Source of the DNA: Hybos culiciformis
Lineage: Eukaryota > Arthropoda > Insecta > Diptera > Hybotidae
Length of the DNA stretch: 64,000 nucleotides
Assembly: GCA_964007475.1 (NCBI GenBank)
Contig: OZ023273.1
Span: 128,520,732-128,584,731, forward strand
Direction of reading: 5' to 3'
Position numbers and translations under genes: made by a program. Shown piece by piece: positions 14,334-26,869 of the stretch (positions are counted from its first letter, which is position 1; the number at the start of each line of letters is the position of its first letter). The notes under the pieces were generated by a model. That model was not told the DNA's origin, made no database searches, and saw nothing but the letters and a program-made list of their open reading frames with translations.

Positions 14334-14620
14334 GTTATAATAATAATAATAATAATAATTATAATAATAATAATAATAATAATTATAATAATAATAACAA
14401 CAATAATAATAACTTCAATAGTCAAACAAATAAGTATTACAATAGAATGCATCAGCAGCAGTTTGCGGCTTCAGCTAATGCTAACGAAAATGGTTCTCCC
14501 GAAATTTCATTTGGAAATAAAAAATTAAATGATTATAATGCAAATAGTTATCAAAATGATGAAAATTTAAATAACAGAAATCATCACCATTATAGAAAAA
14601 AAAAACAAATAGTATTGTAA
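12962..14620 (+). CDS. FGF8-like growth factor, terminal exon (end of FGF core plus long Asn-rich tail)
   Basis: This exon adds 552 residues and ends at TAA 14618-14620. Residues 1-60 complete the FGF core: RRPHRRCYFEEKHFRG carries the conserved Cys-x-Phe strand, then a Tyr-rich strand, then KRLGFTHSGRAIGPKF, equivalent to the family's Gly-Phe-x-x-x-Gly-Arg-x-x-x-Gly turn, then CYAFDKI in place of the usual V-H-F-M/L segment. The frame runs from 12962 straight into the ATG at 13202, which is therefore an internal Met. The tail is basic and low in complexity, with no Cys or Trp that I can see: Asn/Arg/His-rich, a His cluster near 13465-13490, RRKR at 13538-13549, a Thr/Pro-rich stretch just after it, Gln-rich and Ser/Arg-rich parts, and a 48-codon Asn tract. 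Long disordered tails are known in fly Thisbe and Pyramus, so I infer a homologue, but I cannot say which. A secreted ligand is expected; the signal peptide is encoded upstream and not seen. Confidence 0.83.
13538..13549 (+). other. Candidate furin-type cleavage site (RRKR) in the FGF tail
   Basis: Four consecutive codons CGG CGT AAA CGA encode Arg-Arg-Lys-Arg, which fits the proprotein convertase consensus R-x-K/R-R. It lies about 130 residues after the end of the FGF core and immediately before a Thr/Pro-rich segment. Fly FGF8-like ligands are reported to be cleaved between core and tail, so this is a reasonable processing point. Cleavage here is an inference. Confidence 0.45.
14270..14413 (+). 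repeat. AAT/AAC trinucleotide repeat coding for a 48-residue poly-Asn tract
   Basis: The in-frame AAT microsatellite has occasional AAC codons. It encodes 43 Asn interrupted by four Tyr (TAT, one base from AAT) and one Ser (AGT). The pattern of blocks 10-10-7-7-9 suggests slippage of a block of about 8 codons. The minus-strand open frames over this tract (poly-Ile) are shadows. Confidence 0.9.
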
Positions 14621-15050
14621 ATTGAAAATATTTTACTTGAATACCATAATATTTATTATTAAACTTTAACATTTATGTAGCTTCGGCTTTGAAAACAATA
14701 TAATGGAAATCCCAAAGTTTGCATATTTTTGATTAAATTCATTTTGAGTATAAACATAACGTTGTTTAAGGAGAAGAATTTGTTAAAAATTTCTATATTA
14801 AAATATTGAGACTTTTCGACATTGTACTTAAAATTTTCATATATAATTCAACTGAAATACAAAAAACAAACCCTATATCTTATTATAATTCAATGCAACA
14901 AAAATAAAAAACTTAATCAGTATTTTTAATTTGTAATTCAATAATAATAATTAAAAAAAAAGTAAATAAATAACTATTTATAGTAAATGTAATTACAAAA
15001 TAGATTACAGGATGACAATAAAATAATTAAAAAAAAAAAAAAAAAGGTTT
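14621..15050 (+). other. Probable 3' UTR and polyadenylation region of the FGF8-like gene
   Basis: Downstream of the stop codon are AATAAA hexamers at 14903-14908, around 14963 and at 15017-15022. The last lies 6 bases before a genomic A17 run (15029-15045). Any of these could serve as a poly(A) signal; in DNA this AT-rich the hexamer is common by chance, so the true 3' end is not determined. Confidence 0.35.
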
Positions 15051-18000
15051 GCATAATTTCTTTTTCTGCTAAAAGAGATACGAAATAAAACTTAATTTCA
15101 TTGTAAAAAGTTAAAAATTATAATTATCTAGATCAAACTTATAGAAAATTGATGAGCCCAAGTATTAAATGATTAGGCAACAATATTGTGAAAATTATTA
15201 TTTTTTATTTCCCTTTTTCTTTTGTTAAATGAGAAAAAGAATTAAAATAAAACGAAATCTGCACAACGAATCTGCTTGCAGTTATTTAAACATCATTAAT
15301 AAAAATATTTTGTCTGAAAATCTAATTTATTCTTCTTCTTTGCTTTATATCTGAAATTAATTTGAATTCTGCTTTACAAAAATATTTTGATCACTGATGA
15401 TTCAGAGTATTCTTATTATTATTCAATAAACGAGTTAATACTCTCTATTAAAATGTATTAGATACTATTTAAAAATTTCTTCTATTTATCAAATTTCTAT
15501 TTATTTGGTCTAAAAATAAAAAAAAATTTAAATAAATACGAAATTAATAAAATTAAAAAAATACGAAATTAATAAAAATAAAAATTGCTTTTTATACAAA
15601 CTCGATTTATCGAAAAAAGAAAATTTCATTAATTAAATTATTATTCTCGAATATTTATGAAATTAGATTCAAAAATACAGAAATTTATTTAAGAAATAAA
15701 AAATTGCAAATAAATAATAAAAAAAAAAATCGAAAAAAAAAAAAATAAAAAAAAATCAATGCAAAAATTTAATCATGCTAGCGTAAGATTAATAATTATA
15801 ATAATTTATTATTATGCAAAATATTAAAATAATTTAGTTTGTTACATATTGGATAATGTCAGTGACTGAAGCTATTTAAATTTGAAATGAAATTTGATGC
15901 TAAAATTTTTTTAGACTCCAATGAGTATTTAACGCCAGATTAAATGGCTTGAAAATGTTAAGTTTTCATTTGAAAATACTTAATAATAATAAATCACGCA
16001 TCCACTAATGTTAGACTATGTTATATTTTTGTAAAATAGCTTTCAATTTACAACATTTTAATAGGCCGATATTATAAGATGCATTATTATTTTTCGTTTG
16101 CACGATGCTAAATTATTCTGAACAAATTAATGTGCAATTTAAAAGAAATAAATACTATCGTCACTGTCTTTATACTTTATGTCAAAAACTTTTTTTTTTT
16201 GTTAAATTGTATTTTTATTATTATCTAAACCTAAAGTTAAAAAAAAAAAAAATTTATGTAGATAAAAAATGTCTTTATAAATAATTTATTGTAAAAAAAT
16301 AAAATAAAAATAAACAAAAACTTCTTTGTATTTTGTTGTCAGTAATATTTGTAAAATGTGTATGTAATTATTATTGATAATATATTATGTATTTAAAAAA
16401 AAAAGAAAAGAAAACTATTATTAATAATAAATTTTGTGTCCATTTTATTTTAATTTAATTTTTTTTTTTTTAATTTTTCGCAATAAAATAACATTAAAAA
16501 AAAATAAATAAAGTATTGAAAAACAAAAGCTTATTACTTCTTTTATTTTTTAAGAGCTAATTTAAAAATAAGTATAATTTTCAGATGCATAACTTGTAGT
16601 GATAGGACAGTACAGTAAATAACTTACCTCCAAAACATTACTATAAATTTATCTTAACATCGATTATGAGCTATGTGATTTTGACTATTTGGTTCTTTTC
16701 ATATTTGATTGATAATGTTACTTTGACATGTAATGTGGACTAATGGCATCTATACATTATGCAAGTGGGCCTCTCGTTACTCAAGCCACGCATTATAAAC
16801 AAAATATGTAAAATATTGCAATGCAATGTGTTTAAGTGAATTTTCTTACATCTTATTGCTCAGATTTTTATATAATATGTAAATATTAAATATTTAAAAA
16901 TATATATTATATTAAAGAAAATAAAATTAAATTTCCATAACCGTGAATGAATTTAAAATGGACCACATGTTGATTTTTTGGACAAACAAAATTAATAATT
17001 TTATTTTTCCATAACGTGTATATGAGTATTGAAACGGGCGGCGGCTTATTGTTAATAACCTTAAGAAATTTATTCTTTACTAATATTTGTTGACATTACG
17101 CAGTCAAAGGTAAACATATAAAAAAGGGCCATGCATGAAAAATAAAAATGTATGTAAATAATTCTTTTTGTTATTGAAATTTCGTAAGATGAATAAATTT
17201 AGAAATTTTTTTTTTTATTTAAGAAATTAGACGTTTTTAGATTTATGCAGCAAAAAAAGTAGGGCTTGGTAACAAGTTTTTTTTTGTGTTTTTTTTACAA
17301 AATATAGGTACAAAAATAATTTACGACAAATATAAAGTACAAAACTTAAATATTTGGATTTATTTTGTCATTTTGAGATAAATAAATTAAAGTATAATTT
17401 TGAGGAGGCATGCGAATTTCTGTTTGTAAAGAGTAGAAAAAATATTCTTACTTAATTGTTGTTCTACGATAGAATACGGCAAGGATTTATTTGCCACTTA
17501 AATAAAAAGAAGTTCAGAGAAATAAATTCGTTGTATTTTACGTATAAAATCTCTCCAAATACATTGAATTAGTTTTTGAATATAAGTTCATCTCGAATGT
17601 TGAAAGCACAGCCCAGATCCACCAATTTAAATAAAAACATTCAACGAATAGTTCGAAACTTTCCTAAAACCAATTATACTTGTTTAAATCATTTAAAGTT
17701 TTTGATATTAATGGTATAATTAATGGTCAGATCCTCAAAACAGTATATTTTTAATTCCTATTTCTAAACCCTAAATTTAATAATATGTTTTTGAAGTGAA
17801 AACCTTCTCCACCAATTGTTTTAGTTTATTGATTGCATATAAAAACCTGCCAACGTATATGGTCCGTCTGAAAATTCTCCGTTTTATTCAACATTTTCAA
17901 AAATACATTTATTTAAGCGATATTGCAAAAATAAATTAAACTTTAATATTTTTCTGAAGTTATGATATTAAAATTTTTTTTTTTTACTTATATAAACTAA

Positions 18001-19249
18001 AAATGTTAAATTTGGTTTGTTTATTTTTATTTTCTTCATGATATTTATGACAGAGTAGCGCCATATCAGATATGGTGTTAATTTGATTAACGTTACAGGT
18101 GGTATTGAATTAATAATTTATTTAAAAAAAAAAAACAAAAAAACTATTTTTTTAAATAAAAATTTAGCATTTTCAACAATAGTAATTTAAAAAAAAAATA
18201 ATTTTTATAAAGCAATAAAAGTTTTTGAATAACAAAATATTTTTTTAGGAGTTCTATTTTTATTTTAAATTGAAAATTTTTTTAACTGTAGCATTAAAAT
18301 AATCAAAAAATAAATAAAAAGAAAACCATTAAAATTGACAAAAAATCAATGCTAATTTATGTATCAAGTTTTCTTGCTTTGACAAAAATAAAAAAATAAA
18401 TGTTTAATGTATATGTACAAAACAGTAACAATATAATAACGATACAGAACGAAAATCGTAAAAAACTATATTTTATTATTATTTAATGAGAAAATTATTT
18501 ATTTTTTTGTTCATTTATCTATTTTTTTTTTTAATATACATAATACACAATTTCAGGAACTTTAATAAAATTCGAAAAAAAATCAGTAGGTACTTTATTT
18601 TATTTTGTTTTTATGTAATTTATTCTCAACGTTTAATAAATTTTAATTTCAATGGGGTTGACCTTTAAATTTTATATTTAAATAATAAAAATATTTTTTT
18701 TAAATCTTCAATTATAATAAATGTATTACTATTATCAAATATTGGCTCTGAATTTAATTTTTTTCTTTGTAAAATTGTAAAATTTGGAAAATTATTTTTT
18801 TGTGAAGGTCAATTTTTAAAGAAAAGTCAGAACATCCGTTGGGATTTGATTGAAGTTATTGGTGTTGTTGACCGACAAAATGAAGTTGAAGAAATTTGTA
18901 TTAAAAATATTCTTTAATGCAAATTTATGTCGAAGCTGCTTTTAACGATAAGAACTGTGTAGTGGTAATAAAAGCATTGAATAGCTCTCTGTATCTCTAT
19001 ATAATTCTTACGTTGGAGCTAAATGAGATATAGTACCTAAAACCACTGTCTATATAGGCCAAATCGAACAAGAATAGCTATTTGTCATAAGCCAGACAAT
19101 ATCGCAGTTTCTGTTATAATATTCTGCTATCTTTTATAGCTTTTTAATAATTAAGCATAGTAAAAATTAGATCCTAATTTATTAACGACAATTTCAATAA
19201 TTTATCAACGATTCGATACTATACACCTTCAAAAATGAACTTAGTTTTT

Positions 19250-19393
19250 ATCACAGCTCTTATCGTTTATTGCAGCTTTTATCATTTAGCTCTTATCGCT
19301 GCCACAACAGAAATAGCTCTATTAAAAAGTATTTATAATGTATAATCATTTTCTCCTCTATGCTACTATCGTAGCTCTTATCATTTATCGCAT
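19250..19393. promoter_or_regulatory. Cluster of TTATC (GATA-type) motifs within a degenerate AGCTCTTATC repeat
   Basis: TTATC, the complement of GATAA, occurs six times in about 140 bp, mostly inside a repeated phrase AGCT(C/T)TTATC(A/G)TTTA. A related phrase in the opposite orientation (GCTGCTTTTAACGATAAGA) occurs near 18936-18955. It could be a GATA-factor enhancer or the remains of a small repeat; the sequence cannot decide. Confidence 0.3.
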
Positions 19394-21510
19394 CATAATC
19401 ATAACTTAGAAACTAAAAATTGCTAGTAAATTCTAAATATACAATTTTATTAGGTAAATGACTTTTTAAATTAAATGTTGAATTTTTAATATTATTTTAC
19501 TTGATTAGAAAAAGTTTGGGGTCAAATAGACCAAAAAGAAAATTACAGAAACGTCAACGATTAAAACAAAAAAACGAATTGCGACATTATTGAAAGTTCT
19601 ATTTTTTTCAGTTTAATGACCAGTTTCTTCAGTGGATACATTTTACCAGTTAACAATTTGATTTTGATATTTTTATATATATATATTTAAAAAAAAAAAA
19701 AATTAAAATTGATTAATTTTAATTTTATGTAAATTAATTTTATCTAAAAATGAATGGAATCACGTAGATTTTTAACGCATTAAATTCACAGTTTCCATAC
19801 CTTTTTTAAACGAGAATGAAAAATGCAATTAGGTAAATATATCTATATATTTTTTTCAATTAAAACTAATAAATCTTATTGGTGGTTAATAAATTTTGTA
19901 ACAAGGTGCTTATAGGTTTGTTCAAAGAAAACATTATAAAGTATTAAAAATAAATGATAATAAATGTTTTTGGAATTTATTTTGAATTAATTTTTTGTTG
20001 TGTTACCCCAGGAATTTTTTTTTTGTAAATAACTAAAGTTTCAACAAGAAGTAAATGCTTTTTATTGAGAAAATTTAGAAAGAAAAATAGATTTCCTTAT
20101 TTACAAATATAAAAATTATTACACATATAAAAATCAATTGGAAAACTTTTGAAATTTTATATAGAATCTGTTATAATCAGAGATGTAAGATGTAGCCGTA
20201 TTAAGTTCTTATTATGGTTGAGATATTTGCTCTGCAATATAATTCTTTTTAAAAAAACTACGCAAATTCTTTTAATTCTATATAATATAATGACTATTAT
20301 AAGGTTTTGTATTTTTTGGTTATTTCATTACTTATTTTTTCATTTTATTTTTTTCAGAATTATAAATGAACTTAATTAGGAGAACTTATTATTTATTTTC
20401 TTGTACAATACATTTTAGATATTTCGAATTTTCGAAAAATTTTGCATCGTAAAACACTCATCAACAGATTTCCTTGCTATTAAGGGTTTTTATCATTAGT
20501 TATTAATTTTAACATATATATATAAATATTCGTGATAATACATTTAAAACAAATCAAAAAAATGAAAAATTGCAGTTGTCAAATTGGATTTTATCCTACT
20601 GAGCTAAAAGTTTTAAATTATTCTTCAGATTTTAAAACGAATAAAAATAAAGCAAAGTCCCATAGATAAAAATAAATATAATGTGGTATAATATAAATTT
20701 GTAAATAGAGTTGAAATATAAATATTTTATTTATATAAATGTATTTACGAGTATATATGTTGTATAATATGTACAATAAATTATTAGCTATTTATGCGAT
20801 TCAATTAAATGTATTATGAAATATGGTATTTAAGAATGTCTTAAATTAAAATAGTTTTTTATTGTAACAATTTTTCAAATAATATTTTAATAAAATTATT
20901 TTATTAATTTTTGATAAAATCTTAAATTTTGAACTAAATATGTCAATCATAATAAAAAAAAAAAAGATTTTGTCACCAAATTATGATCTGAGAGATTGCA
21001 AACTTGACCTTTTCAATATCAAATAAACAAAAAAAGTATAGTTGTATGTAGGTTTATAAGTTTTATTTTGTATATTATATTAATTTTTTGGGAAATTTGA
21101 GTTCTAAAATAATTATTGGCCAAATATAATATAAGAAAAAATTACATTTATTTCATTTCGTTAAACTAAAATCACTCTTTGCACAATAAATTTTCAGCAA
21201 TTATAATAAAGAAAGTAAGAAAGATTTAATAGGTATATCTTACTTGTTGTCTTTATAGAAGGTTATGCAATTTTAGATTAAATGTGATAAGCTCTTTCTT
21301 TTCAACATAATTAGTAAACGTCACTCGGTTATCTGTTAATTATTTGAGTTAAATTAAAAAAAATAAAACATCACATTCCATTCTTTTTTCATAAATTCCT
21401 TCATAGAGAAAGGGAATTATCTCAATAAGACGATAATTTGACTCAATGAAGCAAATTTTATGCTTTCAGGGCATCATCAGTGTAATTAAATTCTTTAATG
21501 ATACAATGCA

Positions 21511-21530
21511 ACATGTTACATGTAACATGT
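21511..21530. repeat. Perfect 20-bp palindrome (ACATGTTACATGTAACATGT)
   Basis: The 20 bases equal their own reverse complement and include two complete ACATGT hexamers plus a central ACATGT overlap. The flanks are also partly symmetric (TAATTAAATTC upstream, ATTTAATTGAATTA downstream). It may be a dimeric protein-binding site or chance. Confidence 0.7.
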
Positions 21531-22177
21531 ATTTAATTGAATTATATTACAAAGCGCATAAAAAGTGTTCCGCGAAATGTTAAATCATGTCCCCGAGACT
21601 TTCGGATTCCTTTTCTTTAATATATTAAAGCGAATCGTTTTATTCAAATTAAAAGTAACTTAAGATTAATTTATAACAAGTCAAGATAATTATCAGTATT
21701 AAATCATAATTATAAATATAATATCTGCATAAGTAATATTTAATTTTAAAATTGCTTGAAGCCATTCTTTTGAAAAAAAAAAAAAAAAAAAACCAAAAAA
21801 AAATTAAAAATGCTACCAAAAACAAAAATTGCTTGCAAAACATTGCATTTAATGAAAAGTTCTCACTGTTATTCCACTTTTACTTGTTCATATCATATGG
21901 ATATGGATATTCATGAAACAAGATTTATCATTATTGTTATTTTCATTCAAAATTATTATGCATAAAAAATATTTATTAGATTTTACAAAAAATTCCAGTA
22001 ATAAAAATTGGATTCGATGTAAAATATTTTTATTTTGTGAGTAAAAATTTTAAGTATGTATCTTGATTAATAAACAAAAATTATATACATAATGAACCGA
22101 TTCTTTTATAATTATAATGTCAATTAGAAAAGTTATAACAATATAACGTTGACGATTATAGTTTTAAAATAAATTAA

Positions 22178-22197
22178 TTTACAATTTAAATTGTAAA
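22178..22197. repeat. Perfect 20-bp AT-rich palindrome
   Basis: TTTACAATTTAAATTGTAAA reads identically on both strands. It can form a cruciform with a 10-bp stem. No function is implied. Confidence 0.7.
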
Positions 22198-25100
22198 ATT
22201 GTTATATTATATTGTACTTTACATTATATAAATATTTATATAAATATAAAAGTATGTTCGGAATTTTATTTTTCAGATTGAATTAAGGAGAAAATATAGG
22301 TCGAAGACAGGTTATGAGTTTAAATTTTCTTAAAAATTGGTTGTTTGAGGACATCATTATTTTAGAATTTTCTCTGCGATAAGAAATTGATTAAATTTTG
22401 TCAAAATTTAATTTTGTAAGCTTTTGATATAATATCCAATTGTTGACAGTTTCATAGTTACTTTAGCGTTAATTATTGGAAATTTGCTGAAATTCCGTAA
22501 TTAAATAATTTAAAATTACTTCCAATTATATATATATAAATAAAAATCTAGTTTTTATTTCAAAATTTGTTCTCTAAATTGAACAACAGATAAAAAAAAT
22601 CTCAAGTCTCAAGTCTCAAAATATCAGTCAATTCTTATAATTCCTAATATACTGTCGTGAGGATGTTTACTGATTTGATGTCTCGATAATTCATATAATA
22701 ATATTGTTAAAATTTTTATTGATTTCCCAAGCGTTTATCATATACATAAATTTATAAATATTAAAATAATGTATCTGTATATGGAAATATTTATAAAAAA
22801 TTTCACAGTATAATGTCTAAAAGAATTAATTTTCCAAAAATGAGTAATAAAAAGTGACAATAAAAATGTATAACACCGGAACAGGATGGACAGACACATG
22901 CATTTGGTTTTGAAAATTGATCCTTTTTTTTTCTAATTTTTTTTTTCTTTTTATATATGAATTGATTTTGTTAATATTTTAATTTTTATTATATTTTTTT
23001 TTTTTCTTTTGCCTTTTTTTTGTGAAAATATTTTGATTGATTTATCGACTATCCATGACTGATTAGGATATCAAAAGTAAAAAAAAAAAAAATTACTATT
23101 GATTGACCGCAAGCCGACTGAATTGTCTTTTTACCGGCATTATATAGTTATTATTATTCTTTTATGATTTTATTGGAAGCATAATAAAATAAATAAATGA
23201 AAGAAAAAAAAAATTATAATGTGACATAATTTCGTGTTTTTTTGATTTTTTTTTTTTGCGGCTTTTAATCAAAAATTTTGCTCAATTGATTTTTCATTTT
23301 TATTATGAAATTATGATTTATCTTTTTTTTATAAGATAAGCCAGTATGTAACTTATTTCAATAATCGATTGCATTTTTTAATTCTTTGTAAATTATGACA
23401 CATGAAGTAGGAATTTATTTGAGTAAAAAACGCACTTTTTTTTCATGCTAGTTGGTACACATTTGTTAGGGGGTGTTAGGGGCAACGGTGTCAACCATAT
23501 ACTTCTACGTCCAAATTCTTATATTTGGATCCTCTTTTTCTATTATTTATAAATATGTAGTACAATTAAGTAAGTTGTTCGTAAATGATGGAAAGTCAGA
23601 TTCTTAAAAGCTATCGAAATCTGAATTTTTAAATGACTTAATAAAAGTTTCTTAAAAGATCAATTTTAAGTCAGTGATTGAATGTCAACATTTTTATTCT
23701 TTATGAGTGATCAGGCAGTCAAATTTTAAACTAAAACATCTAAAAATCTAAAAATATTCAAATTCAGAGTTTACGAAAATCGTTAAATTTCTACATTAAT
23801 AATACTACTATTTTGTATTATTAATTGATACCTTTTTGAAAAATCTATACTATAATTAAGTTTGAAGTCTTCAAATGGAAGCAAACTATTACCAGAAATT
23901 TTTTTAATTTGGAGGCTTATAATTTTCTATACTAATTGTGTAGGTACATAATTAAAAATTATCAAAATGTTCCCAAAATTTGTTTATAAGCAATAAAGTA
24001 CAAACGTCATACTTGAAAACATGTTTTCCTTTACTAATGGTTAACAAAAAAAAATGTAATTTAGCTTCCGGTTATTCAAAAAGCACTAAAAAGTTCAAAT
24101 TTCATTAAAAAATTGTACTTTATTATAATTTAAACTATTTATGTTTAATTGATATGCAAATTGCACAAAAGAACATATACATTGTGGTATCTACATTAAG
24201 AGACATTGCGTGACTATTAGTCGTTTGGGCAATTATTAACATTTATCTTTTAGTGTTGTGAAATTATAAGTTATTGAGTTAATATTAATTTTTTTTTCTT
24301 TACTTTTTTTTCCAAATATAATTGCTTGAATAAAGTGCTAATGTCTTTATATAGGAAAAATGTTTTAATCATTTACCATTATATAACATTTACGTTACCT
24401 AATAAAACTTATTTAGAATAATTTATAAAATAATGTATTGACAGAGAGTCTAGTAATTAATCGTGTTAAGTGGTTTTAATTTATTTGGTACACTATATTC
24501 AATCAATTGAGACCAAAAGATAATGTTTGTAAGCGTGTAATTTGTAATCTTGTTATTTTTATTTTATCAATAAGAAAATTAATATTTCGTAAAAAATTTT
24601 AAGTGTAAAACATACATATCATTACCTATACATATCATTTTATTTGTTTTAGAAATGAAATGATTTACATTTAATTTAGGTATAGAAATAATTTCTATAT
24701 TATATTATTTAGATTCTTATTAGGAAATTCAATTTATCTTAAATTAACGATTAAGCTAAAATTAACGATTTGCTAAACATTGAACTTTATTGATCAAAAA
24801 CATAAAATAAAAAAAGTATTTCTGTATTGTTAGACCAAAATTCACAAAAACGAGTAAATATTTTATTGGTAAATATTAAAATAATATTTTTTTTCATCGT
24901 AACACATTTTTTAATGGATTTTCGTTTATAATTTTTTACATCTGCTTGACCATCCATGCCTCGGCTAGGCCCACCTACAGAATTTTATTTATTGTCAATT
25001 TTAGTTTGACATATCCTACTTTTACTTTGTTAGAAAGTTAAATGAAACTTTTGTTATATATATATTTATCAATTAAACAATAAAATATTTTCTAAAACTA

Positions 25101-25440
25101 TGTGTATATGCATTGCCCATATAATTATAAATTTTAATTCAATTTAGATTCTTTTAATAAATGGACTCAATATACATATACACTTTCTCTGTTTAGGTCC
25201 TTTAAACATATTCAAACCCTTGTATAGAAAGACAAAAAAATAGAAAACAATTTTATTCTTTGTACCTAATTTCTTTTCTATTCAATTATAATGTATTTTC
25301 TGAATGAAAATTTTCCAAAAATTACTTTCCTTTAACTATACACTCAACACATAGTTGCATACTTATTTATAAAAAAAAATTTATACCTAGTAATTGTGTG
25401 TTTCATATATAAAATGACAATGCAATAAAGAAATAATTTT

Positions 25441-25474
25441 TATCGTAGAATAGTTTATATCGTAGAATAGTTTA
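25441..25474 (+). repeat. Tandem duplication of a 17-bp unit
   Basis: TATCGTAGAATAGTTTA occurs twice head to tail without a mismatch. This is a simple local duplication in non-coding DNA. Confidence 0.85.
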
Positions 25475-26612
25475 GAAATTCGGTATTGTTAACTAAAATT
25501 ATAATTCGAATCTTCACAACAAGGTAAGAATGTGTGACCAATTTGATAACTTGACTGACTCAGCCTTCAAATGCGCGTATTCAAGGCTGCGTCTATCTCG
25601 TAAAAATTTTTCATGAAGAATTCTATCACACACATCTTATATGACTGAATGAGTTTTGTCTGCAGAAGTTCTAAGGTTGCAAGACTTATAATTGAATTAT
25701 CTTAATCTATGAAATTACAGCTTTATATACATCTCACATTATTCTAAAAGGACGTTCCACCATATGATTGGTAAAAATACTTTACAAGTTCATGTCAGCG
25801 CAACGATTTGGAAAGAAAGATAGTGCAAATTTTTGATACTAAATTAGAATTCTACACACAAAATGAAATATCTGTATAATAGTTTTCTATATAAGTTTGC
25901 AAAATTTGTAATACATTAAAATTTAATAATTAAAAATAAAACGATAGCCCTGTATAGGAATTCCCCTTTTTCTATATCGATAAATTGATCTCGCAGTGTA
26001 ATAAATATAGAATTTTTTTTTTAATTTTTCCATACACAGAGTGCGGGTCCTTAATTTTCTTTTGATTAGTTGACTTTCATTTTAATTTAAGGTTTGAAAA
26101 AAAAATATATACATATGTAATATGTATATAAATATTGAATTTATATATATATTATCCATAAAGGGAGAAAGTACCTATTAAATATAAAAATAAATATTTA
26201 TTTTTAGAAATATATAATAGTAGTTAAGGGAATACAAAATAATTTATAGTTTTATTAACCACAAAAAAAAAAAAAGAAGAATATTATAAAACTAAATTTT
26301 GATAAATGTTAGTTTAGTTAAAATATTTTTTCACTCACTCGTTGCTTTATTATTATATTTTTAAATATTTATGGTGAACCAAATAAAAAACTCTCTGTCT
26401 TATAACATAAAGGTCTAATATTAAATATTTATTATTATTATAAAAAAAATATTTTTAATAATAATATTAATATTTAAAACAAATAATTGTGTACAGTCTT
26501 TGCAATGTATAGATAGAACTTTTTTTGTTTCAAGCCAACATTAAAAATTTATTTTTTTTCACCATTGAGACATATAAGATGATTTTATTCAATATATTTA
26601 TATATAATATAA

Positions 26613-26869
26613 CGCCTGCTCAGAAATGAAACAACGTATAATGAAAAGTATAGTTTCGACTAATTTGAATTTAAAGATTTGAAAATTTAAAAAAACGTAT
26701 GAAAAAATATCAAGTAGCGTACAATTTTCATCTAAAAAACACATTTTAATCAACATTACGAATATTGCAAAGTAGTTGTACTTATAAAATCGAGTACGAG
26801 GAATCGAATGGTGCTATTGTCAAATAATGACGTATAAATGTCATACGTTGTTTCATTTCTGAGCAGACG
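26613..26869. mobile_element. MITE-like non-autonomous DNA transposon, 257 bp, with 27-bp TIRs
   Basis: The left end (26613-26639) and the reverse complement of the right end (26843-26869) agree over 27 bp, beginning CGYCTGCTCAGAAATGAAAC and continuing AACGTAT, with a single C/T difference. Both ends are flanked by ATAA (26609-26612 and 26870-26873), a possible 4-bp target-site duplication, though ATAA is common here. The interior is AT-rich with no coding capacity. Size, near-identical TIRs and lack of a gene are the definition of a MITE. The family is not recognised; a 4-bp duplication would not fit Tc1/mariner (TA) or hAT (8 bp). Confidence 0.82.

Larger units (their letters stand above)
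15051..26612. other. AT-rich intergenic DNA without a recognisable gene
   Basis: No open frame here has protein-like composition or a family match. The few frames of 60-76 codons (18486-18668, 20149-20379, 21649-21843 minus) are Phe/Ile/Lys/Tyr-rich translations of poly-A/T, as expected by chance at this base composition. Contents worth noting are the GATA-like motif cluster near 19.25-19.40 kb, a palindrome at 21511-21530, another at 22178-22197, and a 17-bp tandem duplication at 25441-25474. Confidence 0.6.

Noticed and set aside
14231..14452. Minus-strand poly-Ile open frame
   Set aside because: It is the complement of the poly-Asn AAT microsatellite, not a gene.
13202..14620. A free-standing 472-residue gene starting at ATG 13202
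   Set aside because: The same frame is open back to the acceptor at 12961 and encodes the end of an FGF core there, so the ATG is internal.
25500..25620. Short GC-richer open stretch (MCDQFDNLTDSAFKCAYSRL...) considered as an exon
   Set aside because: Only about 40 codons between stops, no good acceptor, and no recognised family.
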